From an uncultured Clostridia bacterium (GTDB taxonomy: Bacteria; Bacillota; Clostridia; Oscillospirales; Acutalibacteraceae): 64,000 nucleotides of DNA. Made by a program: the position numbers and the translations under genes. The notes beneath the pieces were generated by a model that did not search any database, had not been told where the DNA came from, and was given only the letters and a program-made list of their open reading frames with translations. The stretch covers positions 1 to 64,000 of the forward strand of contig CAMJMQ010000005.1 of the NCBI GenBank assembly GCA_946407065.1. Direction: 5' to 3'. Each line of letters begins with the position of its first letter. Positions within the stretch are counted from its first letter, which is position 1. Of this stretch, positions 16,688 through 26,623 are shown one piece after another.

Positions 16688-18562
16688 TCACATATCGATT
16701 TTAACATGGTATTCCTCGAGCCAGTAGTCGATCTCGATAAGATATGCCAGTATCTGCGGCGCCTTCATCAGCTGACCATACCACGGCGAGGTGACCTTTT
16801 CGGGATGCTCCATGATGGTGTGGACATGATCAGCGTTGATCAGCTCATTGATGCATCTTGTCGGATCGCTCAGGATCCTTTCCACCTTCTCCGCGCATAG
16901 CTGATGATAGATCGGGTTATGCGTTTTGGGATAGGGGCTCTTTTTGCGATAGACGATATCCCGCGGCAAAATATCCTCAAACGCCTTTCGGATGATGCCC
17001 TTCTCTCTGCCGCCGTATGCTTTGAGCTGCCACGGCATGTTGTAGGCGTAGTCGATCAGGCGGTAATCGCAGAACGGTACCCTGACCTCCAGCCCCGAGT
17101 ACATAGAGCACCGATCCTTGCGCTCGAGCAGGCACTGCATGAACCAGTAGTAATTGAGGGCGAACATCTCGCGCATGCGTTTGTCGATCCTGCTGTCCTG
17201 CGGCAGGCTGTCTACCCTCCGGATCGTGTCAAGATACCGCTCCCGCACATAGCTCTCGCCCTTGGGCAACACACCGTCCTTTAGGATAAAGCGGCGGATC
17301 TCCTGCTCCCTCGACCACGGAAAACAGTCCTCGAAGAGGATGTCGTGATTGTGATACCATGGATAACCGCCGAATAATTCGTCGGCACATTCACCCGATA
17401 ACGCGACGGTAAAATCTTTTTTGATCTCTTTGCAAAAGAGCAACAGGGAGGAGTCGATGTCGACATATCCGGGAAGATCACGCGCCTTGACGGAAGGATA
17501 CAGCGCTTCGAGAACGTCCTTGTTATCGAGGATGATCTCATGATGATGCGAGCCTGTACTTTGCACCATCTTATCGATGAATTCAAAGTCCGCGTTCGGC
17601 TGAAACAGTGTTTTGGTAAAATACTTCCGATTGTCCGTGTATTCGACAGAATAGGTGTCGATCGCGTACCGTTCACCGAGAGGGCGTGTTGACGTCGGGA
17701 TCAGATCCGATTGTCTGTTATAATAATTTGACGCCGTCTGACAGATGATGCTCGAATCCAGCCCGCCTGATAAAAAGAAGCACATTGGGACGTCGGACAC
17801 CAACTGCCGCTCGATCGCGTCCGTCAGCAGAACCCGCATTCTTTCGATCGTCTGCGCTTCGCTGTCCTCATGCGGATGTGCCGTGAGCCGATAGTAGCGG
17901 TGTTTCTGCATTTTTCCGTTCTCGTAGATCGCGTATTCGCCCGGCAAAAGCTCGTTGATCCCCTTGAAGATGCCGTTGCCCGGTGTTCGTGCGGGGCCGA
18001 GGAAGAATAGTTCATACAGCCCTTCTTCCTCCACCCGCGGCGCGATCATGCCGCTGTGGAAGATCGCTTTGATCTCCGAGCCGAACACGATCCCATCACG
18101 ATAAGCATGATAAAACAGCGGCTTGACCCCGACCCGGTCGCGACAGAGAAAGAGCCTGCCGGCATTTTCCTCATACACCGCAAAGGCAAAGATCCCGTTG
18201 AGCTTTTCGGCACATGCTTCTTTATAGTAGCAGTACGCCTTGAGCAGCACCTCTGTATCGCTGTGTGTACCGAACCCGAAGCCCACCGCCTTCAGCTCAT
18301 CCCGCAGCTCATCGGTGTTATACAGCTCGCCGTTATAGACGATGGTGTACTTTTCACCCTCGTACAGGGTGCTCATGGGCTGTTGACCGTTTTCGGGATC
18401 GATGACGCTCAGCCTGCGATGCAGCAGCGCCGCGTGACGGCGGATGTATTCGCCGTGCTCATCGGGACCCCGTCGCTTTAGACTCTCCGACATCCTCCAT
18501 AATTCATCCTTCTTCTCATTGAGATCGGCTGTTTGATCCAGCCATCCTGCGATTCCGCACAT
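16688..18562 (-). CDS. asnB: Asparagine synthase, glutamine-hydrolysing
   Basis: 624 residues. The N terminus is MCGIAGWLDQ with catalytic Cys2 for the class II glutaminase domain (to about 200). The synthetase domain has the PP-loop FFLSGGLDSS and ALSGECADELFGGY. It makes asparagine from aspartate, glutamine and ATP, or may amidate a cell-surface component as some paralogues do. GGAGGTAACAT places the ribosome site directly before the ATG. Length fits AsnB. It has no obvious operon partner. Confidence 0.92.
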   Translation of the reverse strand: MCGIAGWLDQTADLNEKKDELWRMSESLKRRGPDEHGEYIRRHAALLHRRLSVIDPENGQQPMSTLYEGEKYTIVYNGELYNTDELRDELKAVGFGFGTHSDTEVLLKAYCYYKEACAEKLNGIFAFAVYEENAGRLFLCRDRVGVKPLFYHAYRDGIVFGSEIKAIFHSGMIAPRVEEEGLYELFFLGPARTPGNGIFKGINELLPGEYAIYENGKMQKHRYYRLTAHPHEDSEAQTIERMRVLLTDAIERQLVSDVPMCFFLSGGLDSSIICQTASNYYNRQSDLIPTSTRPLGERYAIDTYSVEYTDNRKYFTKTLFQPNADFEFIDKMVQSTGSHHHEIILDNKDVLEALYPSVKARDLPGYVDIDSSLLLFCKEIKKDFTVALSGECADELFGGYPWYHNHDILFEDCFPWSREQEIRRFILKDGVLPKGESYVRERYLDTIRRVDSLPQDSRIDKRMREMFALNYYWFMQCLLERKDRCSMYSGLEVRVPFCDYRLIDYAYNMPWQLKAYGGREKGIIRKAFEDILPRDIVYRKKSPYPKTHNPIYHQLCAEKVERILSDPTRCINELINADHVHTIMEHPEKVTSPWYGQLMKAPQILAYLIEIDYWLEEYHVKIDM

Positions 18563-18605
18563 ATGTTACCTCCAAAACAATATTATATAACCACATTCCT
18601 AAACA

Positions 18606-18656
18606 GTCATTGCGAGGGACAGGACACAAGTGTCAGCCCCGTGGTAATCTCAACCA
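18606..18656 (+). repeat. Family C repeat
   Basis: GTCATTGCGAGGGACAGGACACAAGTGTC then CGTGGTAATCTCAACC, between asnB and ylbJ. Confidence 0.65.
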
Positions 18657-18681
18657 AATTCATTTTATTATGTATGCTTTA

Positions 18682-19743
18682 TTACGGAGCACCCCCGCGC
18701 CGATGTATCGATCCAATGAAGCAAAGTGAGCTGAGCACCAACGCACCCGATCCTGCTAACGTAGCGGATTTAGCGATCGTCAACTGTGCATTGGTCGAGT
18801 TGAACACACCCTGATCCACCGGAAAAATCATAAGATAACTATATGCTGCGGCGGCGGTGATTATTCCTTGTATGATTCTATATAGGAAAAATAAACCTTT
18901 GTTAATAGGTAGATCACCCATCCCCGCGTATGCCTGCAAATGTACCGAGATCCCGCCGAATCCGATGAAGAACGCAATCATGTACAGCGGATAACGCCCG
19001 CACAATCTGTGGCATCCCTCGGTGATCTCGATGACGGCGGACGCGATATCCGTGATCCTTTCATCGGGCGATATTTTTTCGATCACCGTGATCATCGCCG
19101 TGCAGATCACCACCATCCCGCACATGTGAAAAGTCGCGCGGGAGGCGTCGGTGACGGAGTCGATCAGCAGATGATGCGATTGACTTCCGCTTGAAAAACG
19201 CGGATGGGGAAGGGGAGCCGACCTCATCGTCCTCCCGATGATCACGCCGGTCAGCAGTACGCCGGTGATCTCGGCACACAGCAGGATGACGCCGCTTTGA
19301 CGGTTGCCCAGCAATGCGCTGCCGACATAGTTGATCAAAAAACCGGGTCCCGCGCATATGGCGATATTTGCGACCTTTTGAGCGTCCGAGCGGCTGATAT
19401 TGCCCTGCTCAAACAGCATCGCCGCACAGCGGGCGCCGACAGGATACCCACCGAGGATGCTCAGCAGGATGACCGCCAATCCTGACGGCGGCAGTCGGAA
19501 CAGAAATCTCGTTATCCTGCCAAAGGGCCTTGTTATCGATACGGCTATGCCGCTGCGGATCACCGCCGCTGATAATGCCATGAATGCGTACAGCGACGGT
19601 ACCAGTACCTCCATGCAGAACAGGATTCCCTTTTTGATCCCGTCGGCACATTCCTGCGTATAGCGCAGGCAGAGATAACACCCGCCTGCCATCATGATCA
19701 AGGTTATTATTTTTCTGTATCGGAATAATTTTTTGTCCTTCAT
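18682..19743 (-). CDS. ylbJ: Sporulation membrane protein YlbJ
   Basis: 353 residues, strongly hydrophobic with about eight membrane helices. GGYPVGARCAAMLFEQG, ICAGPGFLINYVG and FGGISVHLQAYAG match the nucleoside-recognition/Gate domain of YlbJ. YlbJ is a sigma-E-controlled sporulation protein. ATG 19743 is preferred because GGTGAG lies just upstream; an ATG twelve codons earlier is possible. It diverges from yqfC-yqfD, so sporulation genes share this intergenic spot. Confidence 0.85.
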   Translation of the reverse strand: MKDKKLFRYRKIITLIMMAGGCYLCLRYTQECADGIKKGILFCMEVLVPSLYAFMALSAAVIRSGIAVSITRPFGRITRFLFRLPPSGLAVILLSILGGYPVGARCAAMLFEQGNISRSDAQKVANIAICAGPGFLINYVGSALLGNRQSGVILLCAEITGVLLTGVIIGRTMRSAPLPHPRFSSGSQSHHLLIDSVTDASRATFHMCGMVVICTAMITVIEKISPDERITDIASAVIEITEGCHRLCGRYPLYMIAFFIGFGGISVHLQAYAGMGDLPINKGLFFLYRIIQGIITAAAAYSYLMIFPVDQGVFNSTNAQLTIAKSATLAGSGALVLSSLCFIGSIHRRGGAP

Positions 19744-19798
19744 TTCACTCACCGATAATATATATGTGATCGCCGTCATAAAATGAATCGGTGATTAC

Positions 19799-20059
19799 AT
19801 GAAAGAACATCAAAAAGAAGCAAAACGAAAGAACATGTTTTTATCGACACTGAACGCGCCCTGCATCGAGCTCAGCGGCAATCGTGAGCTGTTGATCGAG
19901 GGCAGTAAGGGTGTGTTGGAATACGCAACCGATTCAGTGCGGATCAATACCGGCGGTATGATCGTGAATGTTGCGGGGCGCGAGCTGAACCTGCGCTGTA
20001 TCTCGGATTCCGCCCTGATCATCGACGGCTTCATCATCAGCCTGAGCTTTACGGTGTAA
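19799..20059 (+). CDS. yqfC: Sporulation protein YqfC
   Basis: 86 residues of the YabP/YqfC family: APCIELSGNRELLIEG, GVLEYATDSVRINTG and LIIDGFIISLSF. Small sigma-E-class sporulation protein of unclear biochemical role. It lies three bases before yqfD, the order seen throughout spore-forming Firmicutes. Confidence 0.88.
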   Translation: MKEHQKEAKRKNMFLSTLNAPCIELSGNRELLIEGSKGVLEYATDSVRINTGGMIVNVAGRELNLRCISDSALIIDGFIISLSFTV

Positions 20060-20062
20060 CCT

Positions 20063-21283
20063 ATGCTGCTGGATTTATTGCGCATGGTACGCGGATGGGT
20101 CGCATTCTCCGTCAGCGGCAAATATCCCGAACGTTTCATCAACATTACCTCGCGGCACAGGGTACGCCTATGGAACGTCCACCGGTCGGAGGATTGCTTC
20201 ACCGCCTGCATGTACCGTTCGGATTATCGCAGGATCCGACCCTTAGCTCATGGCGCGGGTGTACGCTTGAAGGTGATCAGCAAAAACGGCTTGCCGACAA
20301 TGCTGTTCCGCTATCGGGAGCGCGTCGGTATCTTGATCGGCGCATGCGCGTTTGTGTTGTCCATATTTGTGATGTCGTTGTTTATCTGGAGCATCGATAT
20401 CACGGGGCTTGAGACCGTCAGTCGCGCGGAGATGAATGATGTCTTGCGGGATCACGGACTCTATATCGGCGCATTCAAGCCCTCGCTGGATGTTCAGAAA
20501 CTATCGCGTGATGTGATGATCGAACGGCATGAGATCGGTTGGATGGCGGTGAATGTAACAGGCTCTTACGCCTCCGTCGAGATCAAGGAAGAAGCCGTGC
20601 CGCCCGAGGTGGATGATATCTATTCGCCCTGCAATGTCAAGGCGCGATCGGACGGCGTGATCGTGCGGATCGAGGCGGCGGAGGGGGAGACCATGGTGAT
20701 GGAGGGCTCGGGTGTGATCGAGGGACAGCTCATTGTCAGTGGGATTCGAACCGATGAACAGGGCACACACCGACTGGTACATGCCGACGCGCGTGTGATG
20801 GCGCGTACCACGCGTCAAGCGAGCTTTTCGATGACCGAGCAAATGAAGCTGCTGCGACCGAACGGGGAAGAGGCGGAACGCCAAATGCTGTCATTTCTCG
20901 GACTATGTTTTCCTTACCGCGTCAATGCCGTCGATTCTCCGGACACTGTGTCGAATACGGATACAGAAGTTCCTGCGCCGCTGGGCATCACCCTGCCGAT
21001 CGGCGTTGTGACGGATCATGTCAATGCGCTCTCTGAGGAAGAGATGATTCTTGATGATAATTCCGCAGAAGAATTATTACAGCAAGAAGCCCGATTATAT
21101 GAAGCCTTTGCTTTACAGAATTGTACGATCGAGTCACGCGAATACCGGCTTAAGCACAATGATGGTGTATACACACTCTACGCGACCTACACCTGTGTAG
21201 AAGATATTGCCTACAGCGACCCCATCGGCACGGATGAAAACACCGATCTCACGCCATATGTTGCTCCGACTGAAAAGAAATAA
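20063..21283 (+). CDS. yqfD: Sporulation protein YqfD
   Basis: 406 residues. It has a cytoplasmic N-terminal part, a membrane segment at about residues 88-111 (GILIGACAFVLSIFVMSLFI), and the extracytoplasmic part beginning SIDITGLETVSRAEM. It matches YqfD, a stage IV sporulation protein in the mother-cell membrane. Downstream phoH and ybeY, the usual neighbours, are absent, replaced by ymdB. Confidence 0.88.
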   Translation: MLLDLLRMVRGWVAFSVSGKYPERFINITSRHRVRLWNVHRSEDCFTACMYRSDYRRIRPLAHGAGVRLKVISKNGLPTMLFRYRERVGILIGACAFVLSIFVMSLFIWSIDITGLETVSRAEMNDVLRDHGLYIGAFKPSLDVQKLSRDVMIERHEIGWMAVNVTGSYASVEIKEEAVPPEVDDIYSPCNVKARSDGVIVRIEAAEGETMVMEGSGVIEGQLIVSGIRTDEQGTHRLVHADARVMARTTRQASFSMTEQMKLLRPNGEEAERQMLSFLGLCFPYRVNAVDSPDTVSNTDTEVPAPLGITLPIGVVTDHVNALSEEEMILDDNSAEELLQQEARLYEAFALQNCTIESREYRLKHNDGVYTLYATYTCVEDIAYSDPIGTDENTDLTPYVAPTEKK

Positions 21284-21285
21284 TG

Positions 21286-21314
21286 GTAGGGGTCGGCGCC
21301 CTCGACGGCCCGAT
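21286..21314. repeat. Family A half-element
   Basis: GGTAGGGGTCGGCGCCCTCGACGGCCCG is the GTAGGG-hairpin form of family A. The other end is not seen. Confidence 0.5.
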
Positions 21315-21356
21315 GACGATCCATATGATAGTCCGATCGATAGAGAGAGACCGCTC

Positions 21357-21385
21357 TTGTCTTTTTCCCGATTCTGTGGTATACT
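21357..21385 (+). promoter_or_regulatory. Sigma-A promoter of ymdB
   Basis: TTGTCT at 21357-21362 and TATACT at 21380-21385 with a 17-base spacer, about 30 bases before the gene. Confidence 0.6.
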
Positions 21386-21416
21386 GCACCTATCTCAGAT
21401 ATAGAAAGATGATACT

Positions 21417-22190
21417 ATGCGCATTATGTGTATCGGCGATGTTGTCGGCTCTGTGGGATGCGAATTCCTGCGCCGACGCTTGCCGCGATTCAAACAACAA
21501 CAGCAAATCGATTTTGTGATCTGTAACGGTGAGAATTCCGCCGACGGCAACGGCATCACGCCGCGTTCCGCCGAGCATCTGTTCACCTCCGGGGTGGATT
21601 TCATCACGCTCGGTAATCACAGCTTCCGCCGCAAGGAGGTCTACCCTTATCTGGAGGAGCATCCCCACATCATCCGACCCGCCAATTATCCGACCTCAGC
21701 CGCGCCCGGATGCGGATGGTCGGTGGTCGACATGGGCTTTACCACCATCGGCGTCATCAACCTGATGGGGCAGCAGTTCATGGACGCGAACCTCGACAAT
21801 CCCTTTATCCGCGCGGATCAGATCCTCAAAGAGCTCGACGCGAAGATCACAATTGTGGATTTTCATGCCGAGGCGACGTCCGAGAAGCGCGCGATGGGCT
21901 TTTATCTCGACGGCAGGGTGTCCGCGGTATTCGGCACGCACACCCATGTTATGACAGGTGACGCGCAGGTGCTGCCCGAGGGTACCGGCTATATCACCGA
22001 CGCCGGTATGACGGGTGTGATCGACAGTATCTTGGGCGTGAAGAAGGAGATCATCCTCAGGCGCTTTACTACACAATTACCCGAACGCTTTGATCTGGCA
22101 AAGGGAGATTGTAAGCTCAATTGCGCGGTGTTCGATATCGATCGCAACAGCGGGAAATGCACCGTTGCTCAGTCATATGAACTAATATAA
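21417..22190 (+). CDS. ymdB: YmdB-family metallophosphoesterase
   Basis: 257 residues with the family motifs MCIGDVVGSVG, CNGENSADGNG, ITLGNHSF, VDFHAEATSEKRA and GTHTHVMTGDAQ. The YmdB family hydrolyses 2',3'-cyclic nucleotides and affects biofilm and mRNA stability in Bacillus. The metal-site residues look intact, although the usual NHTWD reads NHSFR. It has its own promoter; fakA follows with a separate promoter. Confidence 0.88.
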   Translation: MRIMCIGDVVGSVGCEFLRRRLPRFKQQQQIDFVICNGENSADGNGITPRSAEHLFTSGVDFITLGNHSFRRKEVYPYLEEHPHIIRPANYPTSAAPGCGWSVVDMGFTTIGVINLMGQQFMDANLDNPFIRADQILKELDAKITIVDFHAEATSEKRAMGFYLDGRVSAVFGTHTHVMTGDAQVLPEGTGYITDAGMTGVIDSILGVKKEIILRRFTTQLPERFDLAKGDCKLNCAVFDIDRNSGKCTVAQSYELI

Positions 22191-22226
22191 TTAAATTTTT
22201 CTGTTCTATTTTTGTATACAAAATGC

Positions 22227-22255
22227 TTGCTTCTTGAACCTTTTTAGTGTATAAT
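22227..22255 (+). promoter_or_regulatory. Promoter of fakA
   Basis: TTGCTT at 22227-22232, 17-base spacer, TATAAT at 22250-22255. The spacer shares TTGAA and TTAGTG with the rpmE promoter at 36425. Confidence 0.7.
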
Positions 22256-22344
22256 AATACAAGTTTGTAACAAATAGTATTTTGTATATCTCGGGCGCAT
22301 GGTTAGCCGGTGCTTAAGATGTACGGAAAAAGGATGTGTTTACG

Positions 22345-24012
22345 TTGATCAACGGTGAAACTCTAAAACAAGCGATTATTTCAGGTGCGAATAACATTTC
22401 GTCCATCAAGGCGAGAATCAACGACCTCAATATCTTCCCTGTACCCGACGGCGATACAGGTACCAATATGTCGATGACGATCACAGCGGCGGCTGACGCG
22501 CTCAAGGATGCCGAGCCTGCCGATGTTTCCGAGGTTGCGAACATGACCGCCTCCGCTATGCTGCGCGGCGCTCGCGGCAACTCCGGCGTTATCACCTCTC
22601 TGTTGTTCAGAGGCATCTCCAAGGGTCTGGAGGGCAAGGCTGAGGCGTCCGGCGCCGATTTGATCCACGCGCTGGGTCTGGGCGTTGAGGCGGCTTACAA
22701 TGCTGTCACCAAGCCCACCGAGGGTACCATCCTCACCGTAGCCCGCATGGGTTATGAGGCAGGCCTTGAGGCGCTGGATACCGAAGAAGATCCTGCTGTT
22801 TTGTGGGAGATCGTCTGTGACGCTTCTCTGGAGGCACTCGATCTGACCCCCACCATGCTCCCTGTCCTCAAGAAGGCAGGCGTTGTCGACGCGGGCGGTA
22901 AGGGTATTCTGACCATCTTCGAGGGTATGCTCTCCGTTTTCCGCGACGGCGTAGTCGTTGAATTGAAGGAAGAAGCGTATGAGAAGGAAACCGACGACGA
23001 TTTCTTCCGTTCCGCCGCGGCTGAGTTTGACCAGGTCATCAACTTTACCTACTGCACCGAGTTCATCGTCGGTCGTAATGAAGAATGTGAAAAAGAACCC
23101 AACGACCTTCGTCTGTATCTCGAGACCATCGGCGACAGCATCGTCATGGTAGCGGATGACGAGATCATCAAGGTTCATGTACATACCGAGACACCCGGCG
23201 ACGCGCTCCAGCACGGTCTTGAATACGGTCAGCTCCTCACCGTCAAGATCGAGAATATGAAGGAGCAGCACAGAAAAGCCAAGGAAGAGAACGAAAAGGC
23301 AAAGGAAAAGGCTGAGAAGAAGGTGGAACTCACCGTCGCAGAGCCTACCGAGGAATACGGCTTTGTCGCAGTAGCGGCGGGCGAGGGTTTGTGCAATCTC
23401 TTCAATGAGCTCGGCTGCCGGTATGTTGTTTCCGGCGGTCAGAGCATGAACCCCTCCACCGAGGATATCTACGCGGCTGTTATGGCTACTCCCGCTAAGT
23501 GCGTCTATGTTCTCCCGAACAATAAGAACATCATCATGGCTGCTCAGCAGACTGCCGCAATCGTCGAGGACAGAACGGTCATCATCGTTCCGACCCGCAC
23601 CATCCCGCAGGGACTTTCCGCTATGCTGGTATTCGATCCCGATTCCGACGCTGAGACCAACGTCGACAACATGCTGCAGGCGGCGAAGAACGTCTCTACC
23701 GGTCAGATCACCTTTGCGGCGCGTGACTCCGAGTTCGGCGCCAGAAGAATCAAAGAGGGCGAGATCATCGGTCTGGATAACGGTAAGCTCACCGTTACCT
23801 CCTCTTCTCCGAACAAGGCGCTGTATAAGCTCGCTAAGTCTATGATCAATAAGGAAATGTCCTTTGTGACCCTGATTTCCGGCGAGGGCGTCTCTGAGGA
23901 AGATGCTGCGTCCGCGGTCGAAATGCTCGAGAACAAGTTCGCCGATCAGGTCGACATCACCTACATCAAGGGTGATCAGCCCATCTACTATTATATTTTC
24001 AGTGTAGAATAA
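22345..24012 (+). CDS. fakA: Fatty acid kinase catalytic subunit (DAK2/YloV)
   Basis: About 555 residues. The N-terminal DhaL-type kinase domain has the metal/ATP motif PDGDTGTNMSMT and SMLRGARGNSGV-like ARGNSGVITS. A Lys/Glu-rich linker (about 305-335) precedes a DegV-like C-terminal part. FakA phosphorylates fatty acids bound by a FakB protein, allowing exogenous fatty acids into phospholipid. I take TTG 22345, eleven bases after AAAAGGA, since a GTG at 22336 would be too close to that ribosome site; either is possible. Confidence 0.88.
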   Translation: MINGETLKQAIISGANNISSIKARINDLNIFPVPDGDTGTNMSMTITAAADALKDAEPADVSEVANMTASAMLRGARGNSGVITSLLFRGISKGLEGKAEASGADLIHALGLGVEAAYNAVTKPTEGTILTVARMGYEAGLEALDTEEDPAVLWEIVCDASLEALDLTPTMLPVLKKAGVVDAGGKGILTIFEGMLSVFRDGVVVELKEEAYEKETDDDFFRSAAAEFDQVINFTYCTEFIVGRNEECEKEPNDLRLYLETIGDSIVMVADDEIIKVHVHTETPGDALQHGLEYGQLLTVKIENMKEQHRKAKEENEKAKEKAEKKVELTVAEPTEEYGFVAVAAGEGLCNLFNELGCRYVVSGGQSMNPSTEDIYAAVMATPAKCVYVLPNNKNIIMAAQQTAAIVEDRTVIIVPTRTIPQGLSAMLVFDPDSDAETNVDNMLQAAKNVSTGQITFAARDSEFGARRIKEGEIIGLDNGKLTVTSSSPNKALYKLAKSMINKEMSFVTLISGEGVSEEDAASAVEMLENKFADQVDITYIKGDQPIYYYIFSVE

Positions 24013-24067
24013 GACGCGCGCGTCTGTCAATTGTCATTGCGAGGCGTGACAATCTCAATCAATCATC

Positions 24068-24095
24068 AAGGCTGTTTCTTCGGAAACAGCCTTTC
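24068..24095 (+). terminator. Terminator after fakA, first copy
   Basis: AAGGCTGTTTC-TTCG-GAAACAGCCTTT hairpin. The same 27 bases recur at 24368. Confidence 0.75.
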
Positions 24096-24111
24096 AGTTT
24101 GTAGAAAAACC

Positions 24112-24326
24112 TTAAAAAGCCTTCCTTTGGGAAAGGAAGGTGCCTCCGCAAGGAGGCGGATGAATTGTATCAATTGTTTGAGCAAAGCGAGTTACCATAA
24201 GAATAGTGTTGATCAAGCCTTGATAATTAATAGGTTTCTCCCTTTGGTCGATCAATTTATGCAATTCCTCAGTCGCCCGACACGCGTGTCCGGCGACAGC
24301 TCCTTTTACCAAAAGGAGCCTTAGAA
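24112..24326. repeat. Compound family B element between twin terminators
   Basis: The left half begins AAAGCCTTCCTTTGGGAAAGG and GGATGAATTGTATC; the right half reads CAATTCCTCAGTCGCC...GGCGACAGCTCC and CCAAAAGGAGCC, in opposite orientation. The whole intergenic stretch to recG also has a short family C-like piece near 24403-24440 and no gene. Confidence 0.6.
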
Positions 24327-24367
24327 AATGTCTGCTCATATTATATCGATACTTTTTCGACAAGCTG

Positions 24368-24398
24368 AAGGCTGTTTCTTCGGAAACAGCCTTTTTTT
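24368..24398 (+). terminator. Terminator, second copy
   Basis: Identical stem-loop to 24068 with a longer T-run (seven T). Either copy may be the working fakA terminator. Confidence 0.75.
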
Positions 24399-24508
24399 AT
24401 CTATGTCATTGAAAAAGGTGACCGGGCCCAATCTCAACCGATCAAAAACTCTTCCAAGCAGATCGGTAAAAACTCCATGTAACGGCAAGCAAAACAACAA
24501 TTTTACAA

Positions 24509-24537
24509 TTGACATATATGTTCGAATTTAGTACAAT
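24509..24537 (+). promoter_or_regulatory. Sigma-A promoter of recG
   Basis: TTGACA and TACAAT with a 17-base spacer, about 30 bases before the recG start. Confidence 0.75.
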
Positions 24538-24567
24538 AATAGTATCATAACAGAAAGGCGGTGCGAT

Positions 24568-26616
24568 ATGTCCTTATACGAAGTCCCGATCACAAAACTC
24601 AACGGCATAGGGGAGAAGCGCGCCGCTTTGTTCCGCAAGCTCGGCGTCAAGACCGTCGGCGACATGATCTCCTATTATCCGCGCTCCTATGACAATTGGT
24701 CGGATGCCACGGAGATCGCCGCTGTACAGCCCGATGACAAGTGTGTGGTACGCGGAAAGGTCATGACGCCCGTGAATACGATCCGCATCTCCGGCGGCCG
24801 TACAATGGCAAAGCTGAGTATCAGCGATGACACAGGCTACTTGAACCTCGTTTTTTTTAACAATAAGTATATCTCGTCCATGCTCCGCTACGGAGAGACC
24901 TACCTGTTTATGGGTAAGGTCGCCTATGATAAATACGGCTACCAGATGGTGTCGCCTGAATTCTGTAAGGTGACGGACAGCGATACGATCACGCCCGTTT
25001 ATCACCTCACCGCGGGACTGAACAATCATATGATGATCCGCGCCGCTAAAGAAGCGCTCTCGATGCTTCCGCAGACGATCCATGATCCGCTGTCCGATGA
25101 ACTCCGCAAGCGCTATGACCTGTGCGATCTGTCCTACGCGCTCAATAACGTGCATTTTCCGAGTGATTTGAACGCGATGGAAAAGGCGCGTCATCGCTTG
25201 ATTTTTGAAGAATTGTTGGTGCTGAATCTCGGTATGCGGATGATGAAATCGCAGTCGCATGAGCAGACGGCGGTTCATCTGTTGAAGGATTATACCGCTG
25301 AGTTCATTCAGACATTACCTTATGAGCTTACCAATGCGCAAAAACGCGCAATAAGCGACTGTGTAGGCGACATGCACGACAAGCCCTCACCGATGAACCG
25401 ACTGATCCAGGGCGATGTAGGATCGGGCAAAACCGCCGTATGTGCCACTGTATGTTATCATACCGTCAAAAATGGCTTTCAGGCGGCGTTCATGGCGCCG
25501 ACCGAGATACTGGCGCAACAGCATTTTGAGACCTTCTCCAAGATGTTCGCCGGTACAGACGTTCGTGTCGATCTATTGACCGGTTCGATGACAGCAGTTG
25601 AGAAACGGAAGACCCGTGAGAGGATCGAAAACGGTGAGAGCGATATCGTGATCGGCACCCATGCGTTAGTATCCGAGAGCACGGTGTTTCATCGGCTCGG
25701 GTGCGCGATCACCGATGAACAGCATCGTTTCGGCGTCGCTCAGCGCGCACGACTTGCCTCAAAGGGTGAGCATCCCCATGTGCTCGTTCTGTCGGCGACT
25801 CCGATCCCGCGTACCCTCGGACTGATCATCTACGGCGATCTGGATATCACCATCATCGATGAACTACCGCCCGGCCGCACCGAGGTGGACACCTTCTTCA
25901 TCCGCACCGATAAGCGTGACCGCGCCTTGGGCTTCCTCAAAAAGCAGGTCGAAGAGGGCAGACAGTGCTACATCGTATGCCCCTTGGTCGAAGAGAGCGA
26001 GGGCGTGGATGTGGACGAACTGAAAAATGCCAATGATTATGCCGCCGAGCTGATGCTCGGACCGTTCCGTGATATCTCTGTCGGCATCCTGCACGGCAAG
26101 ATGAAACCGAAGGATAAGGAAAGGGTCATGGCGCAGTTTGCCGCCAACGAGATCTCGATTTTGGTTTCCACGACTGTGGTCGAGGTCGGCGTTGATGTCA
26201 AGAACGCTACCGTGATGATGATCGAGAACGCCGACAGATTCGGTCTTTCCACTCTCCATCAGCTGCGCGGACGCGTCGGCAGGGGACAGTATAAGAGCTA
26301 TTGCATTCTTGTGTCCGACAATAAGGGAGAGAATACGGAGCAGCGCCTTGGCGTGATGTGCCGCACCAACAACGGTTTTGAGATCGCAGATATGGATCTA
26401 AAGCTCCGTGGCCCCGGTGATTTCTTCGGCAATCGACAGCACGGTTTGCCGCAATTGGATATCGCTGACTTCTCCGATACCGAGACCTTGGCGCAAAGTC
26501 AGGAAGCGGCAGAGATCCTCTTACAATTCTCGCCGGATCTAAGCGACGGATCACTCAGATCCCTTCGCGCCAAAATGCGCCGTCTTTTTGCCGAAACCGA
26601 AAACACGATGAATTGA
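24568..26616 (+). CDS. recG: ATP-dependent DNA helicase RecG
   Basis: 682 residues, the family's usual length. The N-terminal wedge/OB domain is followed by motif I GDVGSGKT, motif II as DEQHRFG, motif III VLSATPIPRTL, and motifs V-VI TTVVEVGVDV and HQLRGRVGRG. RecG remodels stalled replication forks and Holliday junctions. AGAAAGGCGG lies before the ATG. It stands alone between its promoter and a terminator. Confidence 0.95.
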   Translation: MSLYEVPITKLNGIGEKRAALFRKLGVKTVGDMISYYPRSYDNWSDATEIAAVQPDDKCVVRGKVMTPVNTIRISGGRTMAKLSISDDTGYLNLVFFNNKYISSMLRYGETYLFMGKVAYDKYGYQMVSPEFCKVTDSDTITPVYHLTAGLNNHMMIRAAKEALSMLPQTIHDPLSDELRKRYDLCDLSYALNNVHFPSDLNAMEKARHRLIFEELLVLNLGMRMMKSQSHEQTAVHLLKDYTAEFIQTLPYELTNAQKRAISDCVGDMHDKPSPMNRLIQGDVGSGKTAVCATVCYHTVKNGFQAAFMAPTEILAQQHFETFSKMFAGTDVRVDLLTGSMTAVEKRKTRERIENGESDIVIGTHALVSESTVFHRLGCAITDEQHRFGVAQRARLASKGEHPHVLVLSATPIPRTLGLIIYGDLDITIIDELPPGRTEVDTFFIRTDKRDRALGFLKKQVEEGRQCYIVCPLVEESEGVDVDELKNANDYAAELMLGPFRDISVGILHGKMKPKDKERVMAQFAANEISILVSTTVVEVGVDVKNATVMMIENADRFGLSTLHQLRGRVGRGQYKSYCILVSDNKGENTEQRLGVMCRTNNGFEIADMDLKLRGPGDFFGNRQHGLPQLDIADFSDTETLAQSQEAAEILLQFSPDLSDGSLRSLRAKMRRLFAETENTMN

Positions 26617-26623
26617 TGATATG

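Noticed and set aside
22381..24030. Long open frame (549 codons) on the minus strand
   Set aside because: It lies antisense to fakA, whose motifs are clear. Regular codon bias of a GC-rich third position keeps stops out of the opposite strand; the translation shows no family motif. The same holds for antisense frames over dnaG, scpA-scpB and ilvE.
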